DNA of 59,463 nt from Alphaproteobacteria bacterium. Its GTDB lineage: Bacteria; Pseudomonadota; Alphaproteobacteria; Thalassobaculales; Thalassobaculaceae. The stretch is from the NCBI GenBank assembly GCA_024742605.1, contig JANSYC010000020.1, forward strand, positions 1-59,463. Reading direction: 5' to 3'. Position 1 is the first letter of the stretch. The number at the start of each line of letters is the position of its first letter. The notes under the pieces were generated by a model. That model worked only from the letters and a program-made list of their open reading frames with translations. It was not told the DNA's origin and did no database searches. Made by a program: the position numbers and the translations under genes. Below, one piece after another: positions 16,897-25,673 of the stretch.

Positions 16897-18051
16897 ATGG
16901 CCTCGAAGAAATCATCGGATACGGATTCCAAGGGCGGAGCGAAACCGCTTCCCACAGCCGATCTTGTCGAGAAACTGGCGAAGGATTCGGGTGCGGAAAG
17001 TCGGGCCGACGTGGCGTCAGCGATGGGTGCCACTCTGGATCTCGACGGTTTGAGTGCCCAAGAGCGAGCGGCAGCGACCGAAATCATTCGGGCGCTGGCA
17101 GCCGATGTTGAACTTCATGTCCGGGAATGTCTGGGGCGTGCGGTTGCGGACTCGCCCCGGCTCGATCCCGATATCGCCAAGACTCTGGCCGGAGATGACG
17201 TCTCGGTGGCGACCCCGGTTCTCACCCTGTCGAGTGTTCTGAGCGACAGCGATCTCATGGAGATTGTGAACGCCGGAGATGAATCAAAGCAGCTCGCGAT
17301 CGCAGGTCGGGCGCATCTCTCCGCGACCCTTTCGGGCGCCCTGGTCGACAGCGGCACCGAGCCGGTGGTGGCTGCGCTGGTGTCGAATCCAGGCGCGGAG
17401 CTGGACGAACCCGCGCTGGGTCGAGCCATCGATCGGTTTGGCGAAAGCGAACGGATCCAAGGCCCCCTGGTCGGTCGTGCGGCATTGCCGATCGCGATTG
17501 CCGAGCGGTTGGTCTCGCTCGTCTCCGAGCGGCTGCGCGAGGAACTTCTGGTGCGCCATGCCTTGCCCGAAGATGTTGCCAGTGACCTGGTGCTGGCGGC
17601 GCGTGAACGCGCGACGCTGAACCTGTCGGGCAACGGTCAGCCTGTGGAGGAGCTGGTCGCTGAGCTGCATCGGAACGGCCGGCTCAGCGGGTCAATCATG
17701 GTGCGGGCGGCCTGCACCGGTGACATTCCTTTTCTGGAAGCGTCCTTGGCAACAAAGGGACAGGTGCCGCTTCGGAACGCCCGGGCCCTGATCCATGATC
17801 CAGGCGGGAAGGGCTTCGACGCTCTGATCGAGAAGGCGGGTTTGCCTGCAGGGGACAAGTTGGTCCTGCGTTGCGCCGTCGACGTGGTACGTGAGACCGA
17901 GATGAGCGACAGGCCGGACGCATTTGCGCATTTCGGCCGGACCGTGATCGAACGGGTCCTGACCACTTTTGATGCCGATCAGACCGGGGTGTCCGAGCAG
18001 GACGCGGCCTATCTGGTGCAGCGGCTGGAAGGGTTCTCCGCCGGCCGGTAG
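16897..18051 (+). CDS. DUF2336 domain protein
   Basis: 384 residues, largely alpha-helical and hydrophilic, without signal peptide or transmembrane helix. The central part (about 75-370) has the look of DUF2336 proteins common in Alphaproteobacteria: repeated acidic and hydrophobic helices such as SDLMEIVNAGDESKQLAIAGR, SERLREELLVRHALPEDVASDLV and VEELVAELHRNGRLSGSIMVRA, reminiscent of HEAT-like repeats. The first 30 residues are a charged, disordered tail. ATG at 16897 follows GGAAGGA. Some family members have been linked to envelope or c-di-GMP-related phenotypes. The convergent diguanylate cyclase gene ends 6 bases away, which may be coincidence. Confidence 0.8.
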   Translation: MASKKSSDTDSKGGAKPLPTADLVEKLAKDSGAESRADVASAMGATLDLDGLSAQERAAATEIIRALAADVELHVRECLGRAVADSPRLDPDIAKTLAGDDVSVATPVLTLSSVLSDSDLMEIVNAGDESKQLAIAGRAHLSATLSGALVDSGTEPVVAALVSNPGAELDEPALGRAIDRFGESERIQGPLVGRAALPIAIAERLVSLVSERLREELLVRHALPEDVASDLVLAARERATLNLSGNGQPVEELVAELHRNGRLSGSIMVRAACTGDIPFLEASLATKGQVPLRNARALIHDPGGKGFDALIEKAGLPAGDKLVLRCAVDVVRETEMSDRPDAFAHFGRTVIERVLTTFDADQTGVSEQDAAYLVQRLEGFSAGR

Positions 18052-18056
18052 CGGGC

Positions 18057-19043
18057 CTATCGATCGTCCGAGCTGACGACCCGATTTCGTCCGCCATTCT
18101 TGGCGAGGTACAAGGCTTGGTCGGCGCGCTCCAGCATCTGCTCGATGGTGTCGTCGCGTGTTCTTGCGTGAGCGATACCGATGCTGACGGTGCAGGAGAT
18201 CCGGTCGCCTTTCTTGATGTCGAAGCTTTGGGTCTCGAAGGCCGAGCGGATCCGTTCTGCCAAAGCGGTAGCCTGAGCGTCCGAAGTCTCGGGCATCAGA
18301 AGCGCAAATTCCTCTCCACCCAAGCGGCCGAACAGGTCGGAATCCCGGATCAGATCCATCGTCATGTTGGAAAGGCCGGCGATCACGATATCGCCCGCCG
18401 GGTGACCCCAGGTGTCGTTCACCGACTTGAACTTGTCGATGTCCATCATGGCGAGGGAGACCGGGTGGTCGTAGCGCGCAGCACGTCTGAGTTCCGCTTT
18501 CGCCTCGGCGACCCACGCCCGCCGTGTCATGGCGCCGGTCAGTGCGTCAGCGGACGCGGTCTGGCGCAACTCAATGCTGTCCATCAGGATCTTCGCGAAG
18601 TTCGAGAGGATCTCGACTTCCTCGAGGGTGAACGTGCGGGGGGCGGTTCCGATCGCGCACAGACTGCCTATATTGTATCCGTCGGGCGTGGTCAGCGGAA
18701 ATCCGGCATAGCTGACGACGTTCGGCTCGCCGGCCACGAAGGGGTGATCGGCATAGAGTGGATCCACCCGGGCGTCGGGAATCAGGAGGGCGCCGGATTG
18801 GTCGATGGTCCGAGAGCAGAACGACAATTCCCTCGGGAACTCCTGGGTATCGATGCCGCGCCGGGCCTTGAACCAATGGCGACGCCGGTCGATCAGCGAC
18901 ACTCCGCTCATCGGGACATTGAGGGTCTGCCGGACCAATGTCGCGACGAGTTCAAAAGCCGTTTCCTCCCGGGTGTCCAGAATGTCGAGCCGTTCCAGGG
19001 CCCGAACCCGGCCTTCCTCGTCGCCCAGCTTCGTGTCGAACAT
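18057..19043 (-). CDS. GAF-GGDEF diguanylate cyclase
   Basis: Makes the second messenger c-di-GMP from two GTP. 328 residues. The N-terminal GAF sensor (about 15-160) includes SFCSRTI and YAGFPLTTPDGYNIGSLCAI. The GGDEF domain (about 165-325) has the substrate region MMDIDKFKSVNDTWGHPAGD and an intact active site GGEEF at 242-246. The product-inhibition I-site RxxD is present as RDSD at 233-236, so feedback is expected. There is no signal peptide or membrane helix, so it is cytosolic. The start is at 19043; the divergent neighbour is a hemerythrin-like gene 126 bases away. The GAF ligand is unknown. Confidence 0.95.
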   Translation of the reverse strand: MFDTKLGDEEGRVRALERLDILDTREETAFELVATLVRQTLNVPMSGVSLIDRRRHWFKARRGIDTQEFPRELSFCSRTIDQSGALLIPDARVDPLYADHPFVAGEPNVVSYAGFPLTTPDGYNIGSLCAIGTAPRTFTLEEVEILSNFAKILMDSIELRQTASADALTGAMTRRAWVAEAKAELRRAARYDHPVSLAMMDIDKFKSVNDTWGHPAGDIVIAGLSNMTMDLIRDSDLFGRLGGEEFALLMPETSDAQATALAERIRSAFETQSFDIKKGDRISCTVSIGIAHARTRDDTIEQMLERADQALYLAKNGGRNRVVSSDDR

Positions 19044-19169
19044 GTGAATGGCTCTCTATTCCGATTCCGAGAAACACTGTCGTCAAACAGGAGGCGGTGT
19101 ATACGCTTTCCGCTGCGAACACCTTAAGTGAAACCTCATGCCGCGTCCTTAAACCCAAGGAACATTTTG

Positions 19170-19757
19170 GTGAATGAATTGCAGAACAGTGCCGATCTCG
19201 ATCACCTGGCGCTGGATCAGCGCGCCAAGCTGCCGGATTCCCTTCGGGTTCTGCTGGCCGATCTTCCGCGCACCGATTGGGAACGCCATGAGAACTTCGG
19301 TGGGCTGACCCAGTTCTGGCTGCAGCGACATCTGATGTTTCGTCAACTTTCCGAGATGCTGATCTCTGAAGCACAGGCATTCCGAGATCGGGAGGTTCCC
19401 GCCGCCGACTACGCCCCGCGCCTGAGCCAGGTGGCCGGGCTGTTCCTGGGGCAGCTGAATGAGCATCACAGGATGGAGGATGCGCATTACTTTCCGCAAA
19501 TGACCCGCCTTGAACCGCGCCTTGTAGCGGGGTTCGAGATTCTCGACCGGGATCATGTCGTCCTTGAGGGGGGACTGAACGGTCTGGTGGAGGCGACGAA
19601 TGCTGTCCTGCGCGCGATACAGACCGGTCGGGACGGCCAGGACCCGGCGGCGGCACTCGAAACCTCCCTATCGGCCTTCGCGCCTCTGCTGGAGCGTCAT
19701 CTGACGGACGAGGAGGACCTTGTGGTGCCGGTCATACTCAAGAACGGCGTGAGGTGA
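19170..19757 (+). CDS. Hemerythrin-like (HHE) domain protein
   Basis: Probable non-haem di-iron protein of 195 residues. Potential iron ligands occur in the expected four-helix pattern: His54 (WLQRH), His99/His100 and Glu103/His106 (NEHHRMEDAHYFP), His129 and Glu133 (DRDHVVLE), and His177 with Glu181 (ERHLTDEE). Function may be oxygen, NO or peroxide sensing, or iron handling. GTG at 19170 is preferred because AAGGAA lies 7 bases upstream; an in-frame GTG at 19128 lacks a ribosome-binding site. It is divergent from the GAF-GGDEF gene, which hints at a shared redox or oxygen theme, but this is inference. It is convergent with the PEPC-like gene, 39 bases away. Confidence 0.85.
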   Translation: MNELQNSADLDHLALDQRAKLPDSLRVLLADLPRTDWERHENFGGLTQFWLQRHLMFRQLSEMLISEAQAFRDREVPAADYAPRLSQVAGLFLGQLNEHHRMEDAHYFPQMTRLEPRLVAGFEILDRDHVVLEGGLNGLVEATNAVLRAIQTGRDGQDPAAALETSLSAFAPLLERHLTDEEDLVVPVILKNGVR

Positions 19758-19796
19758 AGCCCGTTCTGCTGCGGGCGTCCAGATCGCCGGGCCGGT

Positions 19797-22598
19797 TCAC
19801 CCAAAGGCCCCGTAGAAATGCGAGATGCCGACGGTGATCTCCTTGATTGTGGCATCGATCTCCCGCAGCGGGTCCGCGATAGTGGCCTTGATTTCGGGAT
19901 AGCCCGCCTGATTCGCCTCCGCCTCTCGCGGCTCCTCGAGGGCGGCGAAGGCAAAGGGTGTGGTCCGGGAACTCGGATAGATCAGCTCGATCATGTCGGC
20001 GACTTCCGAAAATCGAAGATCCAGTGCCAGATCGATCAGGCTCTCATGGGTCATCTCATGACGATGGGAGAAAACCGGTGTCGAGGCCGTCAGGAAAAAG
20101 CCCTCCATGATCAGAACCAGCCGGGTCGCGTGCAGGACATAGAGTTCCGCGTCGAAGGTCTCATCGCCGACACCTGTCGTGGTGGTGTCGTGGAACACCG
20201 CATCGAGTTGCCGGCGGTCCCGCGACAGCAGGTTGGCGAGCCGGTGAATGGCGTGGTCCAGGGCCCGTTCGTGGAGCCGGTCGGCGATCCGGTAGGCGAC
20301 CTTGGCGGTCTTGTCATCGTCGGTCCGGGCCGCCTGAATGGTCCAGAAGCTGGGGCTGAACAGATCGGCATAGGTCCGCAGGACCGACATGCTGGTCAGT
20401 CGTCGGGCGCGCAACGCCAAGCGGACCAGCCGCTCCAATCGTTGCGAGCGGTTCATATTTGCCACGAACCGCTCCGGCTCCCGGGCCGCCGCCGAACCGA
20501 GCCCGCCCGAGACATTGGCAGGCGCGGCGATCTGCTGGAGCGAGGCATTGTGCGGGATGGCGCGGAGCGAGCGGGAGACGTCGTCCTTTGACGTCCCGCT
20601 CTGGCGCCGGGCCTTGCGGGAGCCCGTGTTCGGCAGAAGGTTGGGCGGAAACCCGCTGAGGACCTCCCGGTAATGGGGGTCGTCGAACAACCCCTCCTGC
20701 CAGGACTTCACCGCCCGGTAGATGTCCCAGGAGAAATCGATATCCGCATAGAACGCGTCCTGAATATCCCGGGTCGGAGGCGCGAAGGCCCAAGCCGTGA
20801 TGCCGCGGATTGTGCCGGCGGCCAGGGACGCCGTGCCGAAATGCAGATAGCCGTCTCCCCCCTGAAAACTCATCTCCGGCAGGATTTTAAGCCGCTCATG
20901 CGCGTAGCGGGCGCGTGCCCAAGGGGTAACCAGATGGTCAAACCGTTCGATCAGGCTGCCCGGATAACCACCCCGACCCATGCTTTCCCCATGGGTGTTG
21001 AACAGCACGACCTCGACGTCCCGGATGTCGCGCTCGGCAAGGGCGCGGGCCAGCTGGATGTGCAGCCGCTCGATCGCCAGATTGGCCCCGATCTGCCCCA
21101 TGAAACGGCCGCTGTCGGAGAATCCGAACTGCACGCTCAACCGGCCCCGGTCGCGGATATAGTCCACATAACCCGGCTCGTCCAAGAGCCGCTCCATGAA
21201 GCGTCCGCCGCGTTCGATCACGTTCGGCGTCTCGAACAGAGGCGAGATGTCCAGCTTGTGGTCGATCCCGTAGAGCCGGGCGAGGTAGATCGTTCCCATG
21301 ATGGTGGCCGGGGCCTCGATCTCGGCGATCAGGAACCGGACCGGGGTGTCGGAATCCACATGCTTCAGGATCTGGGCACACAGCATCAACTGCCGGCGGG
21401 CGGTCATCTGTTCCTGGAAGATCATGCCGAAGTTGACCTGCTGGCCCTTGGCGGAGAGCGCTTTCTCGGCGGCGGCGGCAAGCGCCCTCCGGTCGTGAAA
21501 CTCGCTCAGACCGGATAATCCGAGGTCGTTCTGCACGGCGGAGCGGACCTGGGCGGCATTGACCCGAAGGTGGATCTCCGCCAGCCCCAAGCCCATCGCC
21601 GACATTTCGGCGGCGACCACGCACAGGGCCTTCTTCCGTTCGGTGTCGGGTTCCGCCGCGATGATCTCCGACAGGGTCTTGATCACCGGTTGAATGGAGG
21701 TCAGTCGGTGCGGACCCTCGGCAGTCAGCCGGTTGGCGGCGGCGACGATCCGGTCCGGATTCTCAAGGTCGCCGGAAAACAGCTCCGCCTGTGCCTCGGC
21801 CTCGCGCCCGGCACCGCGCAGGCGGGAAGCCAGATCCGCGGTATCCGCACCGCCGATCGCCTCCAGCGCGTCGGCATAGCGATGCAACTGAACCGATTTC
21901 TCACCCAATCGAATGCCGATGGTCTGCGCCCAGTGGATATCGGTCCTGCCGTCCAGGTCGTAGCCGACCCAGGTGGCGAGCCGGAGCGGGGCCGGCAGGA
22001 TCGTCCACCAGGGCCCGTCCACATGGGATTCGAGCCAGGTGAGGATTGTTCCGGCCAGCGTTCGGAGGGCGTCCTGGGCGTTCAGGATGGTGGCGTGGGC
22101 GTCTTCGTGCTCGTCCCACAAGGTCACGGTGGAATCGGGCGCATGCGGCAAGCCGGCCAGGGCATCTGCCCCGGCGCTTTCGTCCGCAATCGATGCCAAG
22201 GCCCGGCGCAGCTTGCGCGACATGGCGAAGGTCGGGTGCGCGGTGAAGACGATCCCGGTCTGCGGGCTTTCCAGCGTCGACTTGATTTCCTCGAAGCTCT
22301 TGCCCTTCAGCGCCGCCAGAGCGGTATCGACCGTCTCCGTAAGGGGGCCCCCCGGCGCCTGATCGCCAAGACGCTTCGCGCGGTCGAACAGCGCGTGATC
22401 GCCGATCTGCTTGACCATGTTGCGGAGGCCCGGGAGGTCGACGGAGCCGTCGTCCAGATGCTCGTGGAGGTCGATCGCAAGGCTGCGGACGCTCGTCGCC
22501 ATTGGATCGTGGCGCGCCGCTTCCGTGTGTGTCGCAAGCCGCTCCAGACACCAGGAACGGAGCGCATCGGGCGCCGGGGCCGGGTTATCGAAATTCAT
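19797..22598 (-). CDS. Divergent phosphoenolpyruvate carboxylase-like protein
   Basis: 933 residues, the length of bacterial PEP carboxylase, which makes oxaloacetate from PEP and bicarbonate. Homology runs end to end: TAHPT with His121 (E. coli catalytic His region), LFETPNVIERGG, FGFSDSGRFMG near 492-501, HGESMGRGGYPGS at 537-548, and TGSRKARRQSG with RSLRAIP. Several hallmark motifs are altered: TAHPTE reads TAHPTF, GGDRDGNP reads GYDLDGRT, the FHGRGGxxGRGG loop is two residues shorter and has lost its first Arg, and the C-terminus lacks the usual NTG ending. ATG at 22598 has GGAG upstream. It is divergent from glgC. Activity as PEPC is plausible but should not be assumed. Confidence 0.8.
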   Translation of the reverse strand: MNFDNPAPAPDALRSWCLERLATHTEAARHDPMATSVRSLAIDLHEHLDDGSVDLPGLRNMVKQIGDHALFDRAKRLGDQAPGGPLTETVDTALAALKGKSFEEIKSTLESPQTGIVFTAHPTFAMSRKLRRALASIADESAGADALAGLPHAPDSTVTLWDEHEDAHATILNAQDALRTLAGTILTWLESHVDGPWWTILPAPLRLATWVGYDLDGRTDIHWAQTIGIRLGEKSVQLHRYADALEAIGGADTADLASRLRGAGREAEAQAELFSGDLENPDRIVAAANRLTAEGPHRLTSIQPVIKTLSEIIAAEPDTERKKALCVVAAEMSAMGLGLAEIHLRVNAAQVRSAVQNDLGLSGLSEFHDRRALAAAAEKALSAKGQQVNFGMIFQEQMTARRQLMLCAQILKHVDSDTPVRFLIAEIEAPATIMGTIYLARLYGIDHKLDISPLFETPNVIERGGRFMERLLDEPGYVDYIRDRGRLSVQFGFSDSGRFMGQIGANLAIERLHIQLARALAERDIRDVEVVLFNTHGESMGRGGYPGSLIERFDHLVTPWARARYAHERLKILPEMSFQGGDGYLHFGTASLAAGTIRGITAWAFAPPTRDIQDAFYADIDFSWDIYRAVKSWQEGLFDDPHYREVLSGFPPNLLPNTGSRKARRQSGTSKDDVSRSLRAIPHNASLQQIAAPANVSGGLGSAAAREPERFVANMNRSQRLERLVRLALRARRLTSMSVLRTYADLFSPSFWTIQAARTDDDKTAKVAYRIADRLHERALDHAIHRLANLLSRDRRQLDAVFHDTTTTGVGDETFDAELYVLHATRLVLIMEGFFLTASTPVFSHRHEMTHESLIDLALDLRFSEVADMIELIYPSSRTTPFAFAALEEPREAEANQAGYPEIKATIADPLREIDATIKEITVGISHFYGAFG

Positions 22599-22887
22599 AC
22601 AAGAGTCTCCATCTACACCGCGCGCCCGTGCGGGTGATCCGATGATCTCTTGGCGTCCTCCCTCGGAGTGGCCCAGGGCTGTTCTTGAGCCTTTTTGGGT
22701 AGATGACGCATCAAGGCCCCCTGGAAACCGCGCGTCAATGAGCAGATTAGCACCGATCCCGATGGATGGAAAATCGGTCCGGCCTGTTGAGCGAGACTGA
22801 AGCATCCACATCCCGCGCGGAATCAGCAGATATTGGCGTTGCCCGCTGGTCTCCGCACCGTAATCCCCTACATTGAAGGAGGAAAAG
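22599..22887. other. Divergent intergenic region PEPC-like / glgC
   Basis: 289 bases with outward promoters expected for both genes. I found no strong -35/-10 pair, tRNA, hairpin or small open frame with a ribosome-binding site. Only the strong AAGGAGG of glgC near 22876-22882 stands out. Confidence 0.4.
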
Positions 22888-24213
22888 ATGCCGGCAACAG
22901 GCATCGGAAAGAACCGCTGCGGCAGTGAGGAGGAAACCCTTTTGGTAGATCGATCCCCGAATACGAGATTGGCTCAGAATGCCATGGCGTTCATCCTGGC
23001 GGGTGGTAGGGGCAGCCGCCTTATGGAACTCACGGATCGCCGGGCGAAACCGGCGGTGTTCTTCGGCGGCAAAAGCCGGATCATCGATTTTGCCCTGTCC
23101 AACGCGATGAATTCCGGGATCCGCAAGATCGGCGTCGCCACCCAGTACCGTGCGCACAGTCTGATCCGACATCTGCAGCGCGGCTGGAGCTTCTTTCGGG
23201 CGGAGCGGAACGAGTTCCTCGACATCATGCCGGCCTCGCAGCAGCCGAGCGGCGAATCCTGGTATCTGGGGACGGCCGATGCGGTCACCCAGAATATCGA
23301 CATCATCGACGGCTACGAGCCTGAGTACATCGTGATCCTGGCCGGTGACCACATCTACAAAATGGACTACGAGCTGATGCTCCGCCAACACGTGGAGACC
23401 GGAGCGGATGTGACCGTCGGATGCCTCACCCTGTCGCGCAAGGAAGCCTCCAGTTTCGGGGTGATGGCGGTGGACGAGGCGTCCAATATCAAGGATTTCG
23501 TCGAGAAGCCGGCGGATCCGCCGAGCATCCCTGGCAATCCCGAGATGTCGCTCGCCAGCATGGGAATCTATGTCTTCGACTGGAAGTTCCTGCGAAACCT
23601 GCTGCGGGAAGATGCGGAGAACGCGGGTTCCAGCCACGACTTCGGCAAGGATCTGATCCCTTACCTGGTGAAGAACGGCAAGGCGGTCGCCCATTACTTC
23701 TCGGATTCCTGCGTGACCAGCGGCTACGAGAAGGAGCCCTATTGGCGGGATGTGGGAACCGTGGATGCGTTCTGGGAAGCCAATATCGATCTGACCGATT
23801 TCGTTCCCAATCTGGACATTTTCCACGAGGAATGGCCGATCTGGACCTATGGCGAGGTCGTCCCGCCGGCGAAGTTCGTCCACAATCAGGAAAACCGGCG
23901 CGGCAGTGCCGTGAATTCGATGGTTTCGGGGGGATGCATCATCTCGGGCACGAACATCGAGCGCTCGCTGCTGTTCACCAAATGCCATACCCATTCCTAT
24001 TCCGAGCTGTTTGGCGTGGTGGCCTTGCCGAGCGTTGTGGTGAACCGGCATGCCCGCCTGTCGAAGGTGGTTGTTGATCGCGGGGTGCAGATTCCGGAGG
24101 GTCTGGTCGTCGGAGAGGATCCGGTCGAGGACGCGCGATGGTTCCGGAGAACCGCGACCGGAATCTGTCTGATCACCCAACCGATGGTCGACGCCTGGTC
24201 CGCTGCCCGATGA
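22888..24213 (+). CDS. glgC: Glucose-1-phosphate adenylyltransferase
   Basis: Forms ADP-glucose from glucose-1-phosphate and ATP, the committed step of glycogen synthesis. 441 residues, about 20 more than the E. coli enzyme at the N-terminus. The nucleotidyl-transferase fold shows [19 protein letters not shown] (residues 34-52), [22 protein letters not shown] and the metal region [10 protein letters not shown]. The C-terminal left-handed beta-helix follows, with [17 protein letters not shown] at 22888 is fixed by AAGGAGG immediately upstream. The stop overlaps the start of glgA in ATGA, so the two are coupled. Branching enzyme and phosphorylase genes are not in the window. Confidence 0.97.
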   Translation: MPATGIGKNRCGSEEETLLVDRSPNTRLAQNAMAFILAGGRGSRLMELTDRRAKPAVFFGGKSRIIDFALSNAMNSGIRKIGVATQYRAHSLIRHLQRGWSFFRAERNEFLDIMPASQQPSGESWYLGTADAVTQNIDIIDGYEPEYIVILAGDHIYKMDYELMLRQHVETGADVTVGCLTLSRKEASSFGVMAVDEASNIKDFVEKPADPPSIPGNPEMSLASMGIYVFDWKFLRNLLREDAENAGSSHDFGKDLIPYLVKNGKAVAHYFSDSCVTSGYEKEPYWRDVGTVDAFWEANIDLTDFVPNLDIFHEEWPIWTYGEVVPPAKFVHNQENRRGSAVNSMVSGGCIISGTNIERSLLFTKCHTHSYSELFGVVALPSVVVNRHARLSKVVVDRGVQIPEGLVVGEDPVEDARWFRRTATGICLITQPMVDAWSAAR

Positions 24214-25673
24214 AAGTTCTGTTCGTCGCCTCCGAATGCGCGCCGCTGGTGAAGACCGGCGGACTGGCGGACGTGGTGGGCGCGCTCCCGAAAGCGCTGA
24301 CGGCGGCGGGGACCAACGTGCGCGTCCTGCTGCCGGGCTATCGGGAGGTGATGGCCTGGCTGTCGATTCAGGCCGAGGAGCCGGTCGAGGTCGCGACGTT
24401 CGGCGATCTGTTCGGCGAGGCGGGCCGGGTCCTTGCCGTGCGTGGGGCCGGGCTGGACATTCTGGTGCTCGACGCGCCGGGGCACTTCGATCGGGAGGGG
24501 CCGATCTATGTCGGGTTCGACGGGGCGGACTGGCCGGACAATCCGTTCCGGTTCGGCGCGCTCGCGCGTGTGGCGGTTGAGATCGCCGCAAACGGCCTTT
24601 CGGACAACTGGGCGCCGGACCTGATCCATGCCCATGACTGGCAGACCGGTCTGATCCCGATCTACCTGGAAGAGCGGGCGGCAGCGCGCGTGCCGGTGGT
24701 CTTCACCATCCACAACATCTCCTACCAGGGCCGGTTTTCCGCCGGATCCCGCAGGCGGCTGGGATTGCCTGAGGCCGGGTTCACCAGCGAGGGTTACGAA
24801 TTCTACGGCCAGATCAATTTCATGAAGGCGGCCCTGGTCGGCGCCGATGCGGTCACCACCGTCAGCCCGACCTACGCCCGAGAACTGGAAAGTCCGGCAT
24901 TCGGCAACGGTCTTGAGGGCGTGCTGGCGGCTCGGGCCGCCCATGGGACGCCCTTGACCGGAATCCTGAACGGGATCGATGAGGAGGTATGGGATCCGGC
25001 GGTTGATCCTGCTGTGGCGCCATTCGATGTGAAGCATCTTTCCGCCCGGGACCGCGGTAGGCAGGGGCTGGCGGCCGAATTTGGACTCAAACTGGATCGG
25101 GCGGCACCGCTGTTCGGCGTGGTCAGCCGGCTGACGGAACAGAAGGGGCTGGATCTGCTGCTGGCGGATGTTCCGCGTCTGGTCTCGGCGGGCGGAGGGC
25201 TGGTGCTGCTCGGCTCGGGCGACGCGGCGCTGGAGGCGGCCTTTCGGGAGGCTACGGCTCGGTACCCCGACCGTATCGGCATCCGGATCGGGTACGACGA
25301 AGATCTGGCGCACCGTATTTATGCCGGTGCGGATGTGATCGCGGTTCCGTCCCGGTTCGAGCCCTGCGGCCTGACCCAGATGTACGCCATGCGCTATGGC
25401 GCTCTGCCGTTGGTGGCCCGGACCGGTGGTTTGGCCGACAGTGTGATCGATGCGAATGACGCAGCGTTGCGGGCCGAGGTCGCGACTGGATTTCAGATCG
25501 AGCCCGGTTCGCAGGCGGCTTTCTCCGACGGTCTGGAGCGGGTGTTCGCCCTGTATCGGGATCGCAGGGCCTGGCGCGGGATGCAGCGCAACGCGATGCG
25601 CCACCCGGTCGGGTGGGACAAGGCGGCGGGAGCCTATGTCGAACTCTACAGCGGGCTTCTGGGGGTCGGCTGA
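24210..25673 (+). CDS. glgA: Glycogen synthase, ADP-glucose type
   Basis: GT5 glycosyltransferase that extends alpha-1,4-glucan from ADP-glucose. 487 residues, normal. The ADP-glucose-binding KTGGLADV motif is at 15-22. The N-terminal synthase domain contains [11 protein letters not shown] and [10 protein letters not shown]. The C-terminal GT domain has [14 protein letters not shown] and the [15 protein letters not shown] motif with the catalytic Glu. The ATG overlaps the glgC stop. The last 28 bases overlap the convergent antiporter gene. Together with glgC, glpX and pgi it points to glycogen as a second carbon reserve beside PHA. Confidence 0.97.
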   Translation: MKVLFVASECAPLVKTGGLADVVGALPKALTAAGTNVRVLLPGYREVMAWLSIQAEEPVEVATFGDLFGEAGRVLAVRGAGLDILVLDAPGHFDREGPIYVGFDGADWPDNPFRFGALARVAVEIAANGLSDNWAPDLIHAHDWQTGLIPIYLEERAAARVPVVFTIHNISYQGRFSAGSRRRLGLPEAGFTSEGYEFYGQINFMKAALVGADAVTTVSPTYARELESPAFGNGLEGVLAARAAHGTPLTGILNGIDEEVWDPAVDPAVAPFDVKHLSARDRGRQGLAAEFGLKLDRAAPLFGVVSRLTEQKGLDLLLADVPRLVSAGGGLVLLGSGDAALEAAFREATARYPDRIGIRIGYDEDLAHRIYAGADVIAVPSRFEPCGLTQMYAMRYGALPLVARTGGLADSVIDANDAALRAEVATGFQIEPGSQAAFSDGLERVFALYRDRRAWRGMQRNAMRHPVGWDKAAGAYVELYSGLLGVG

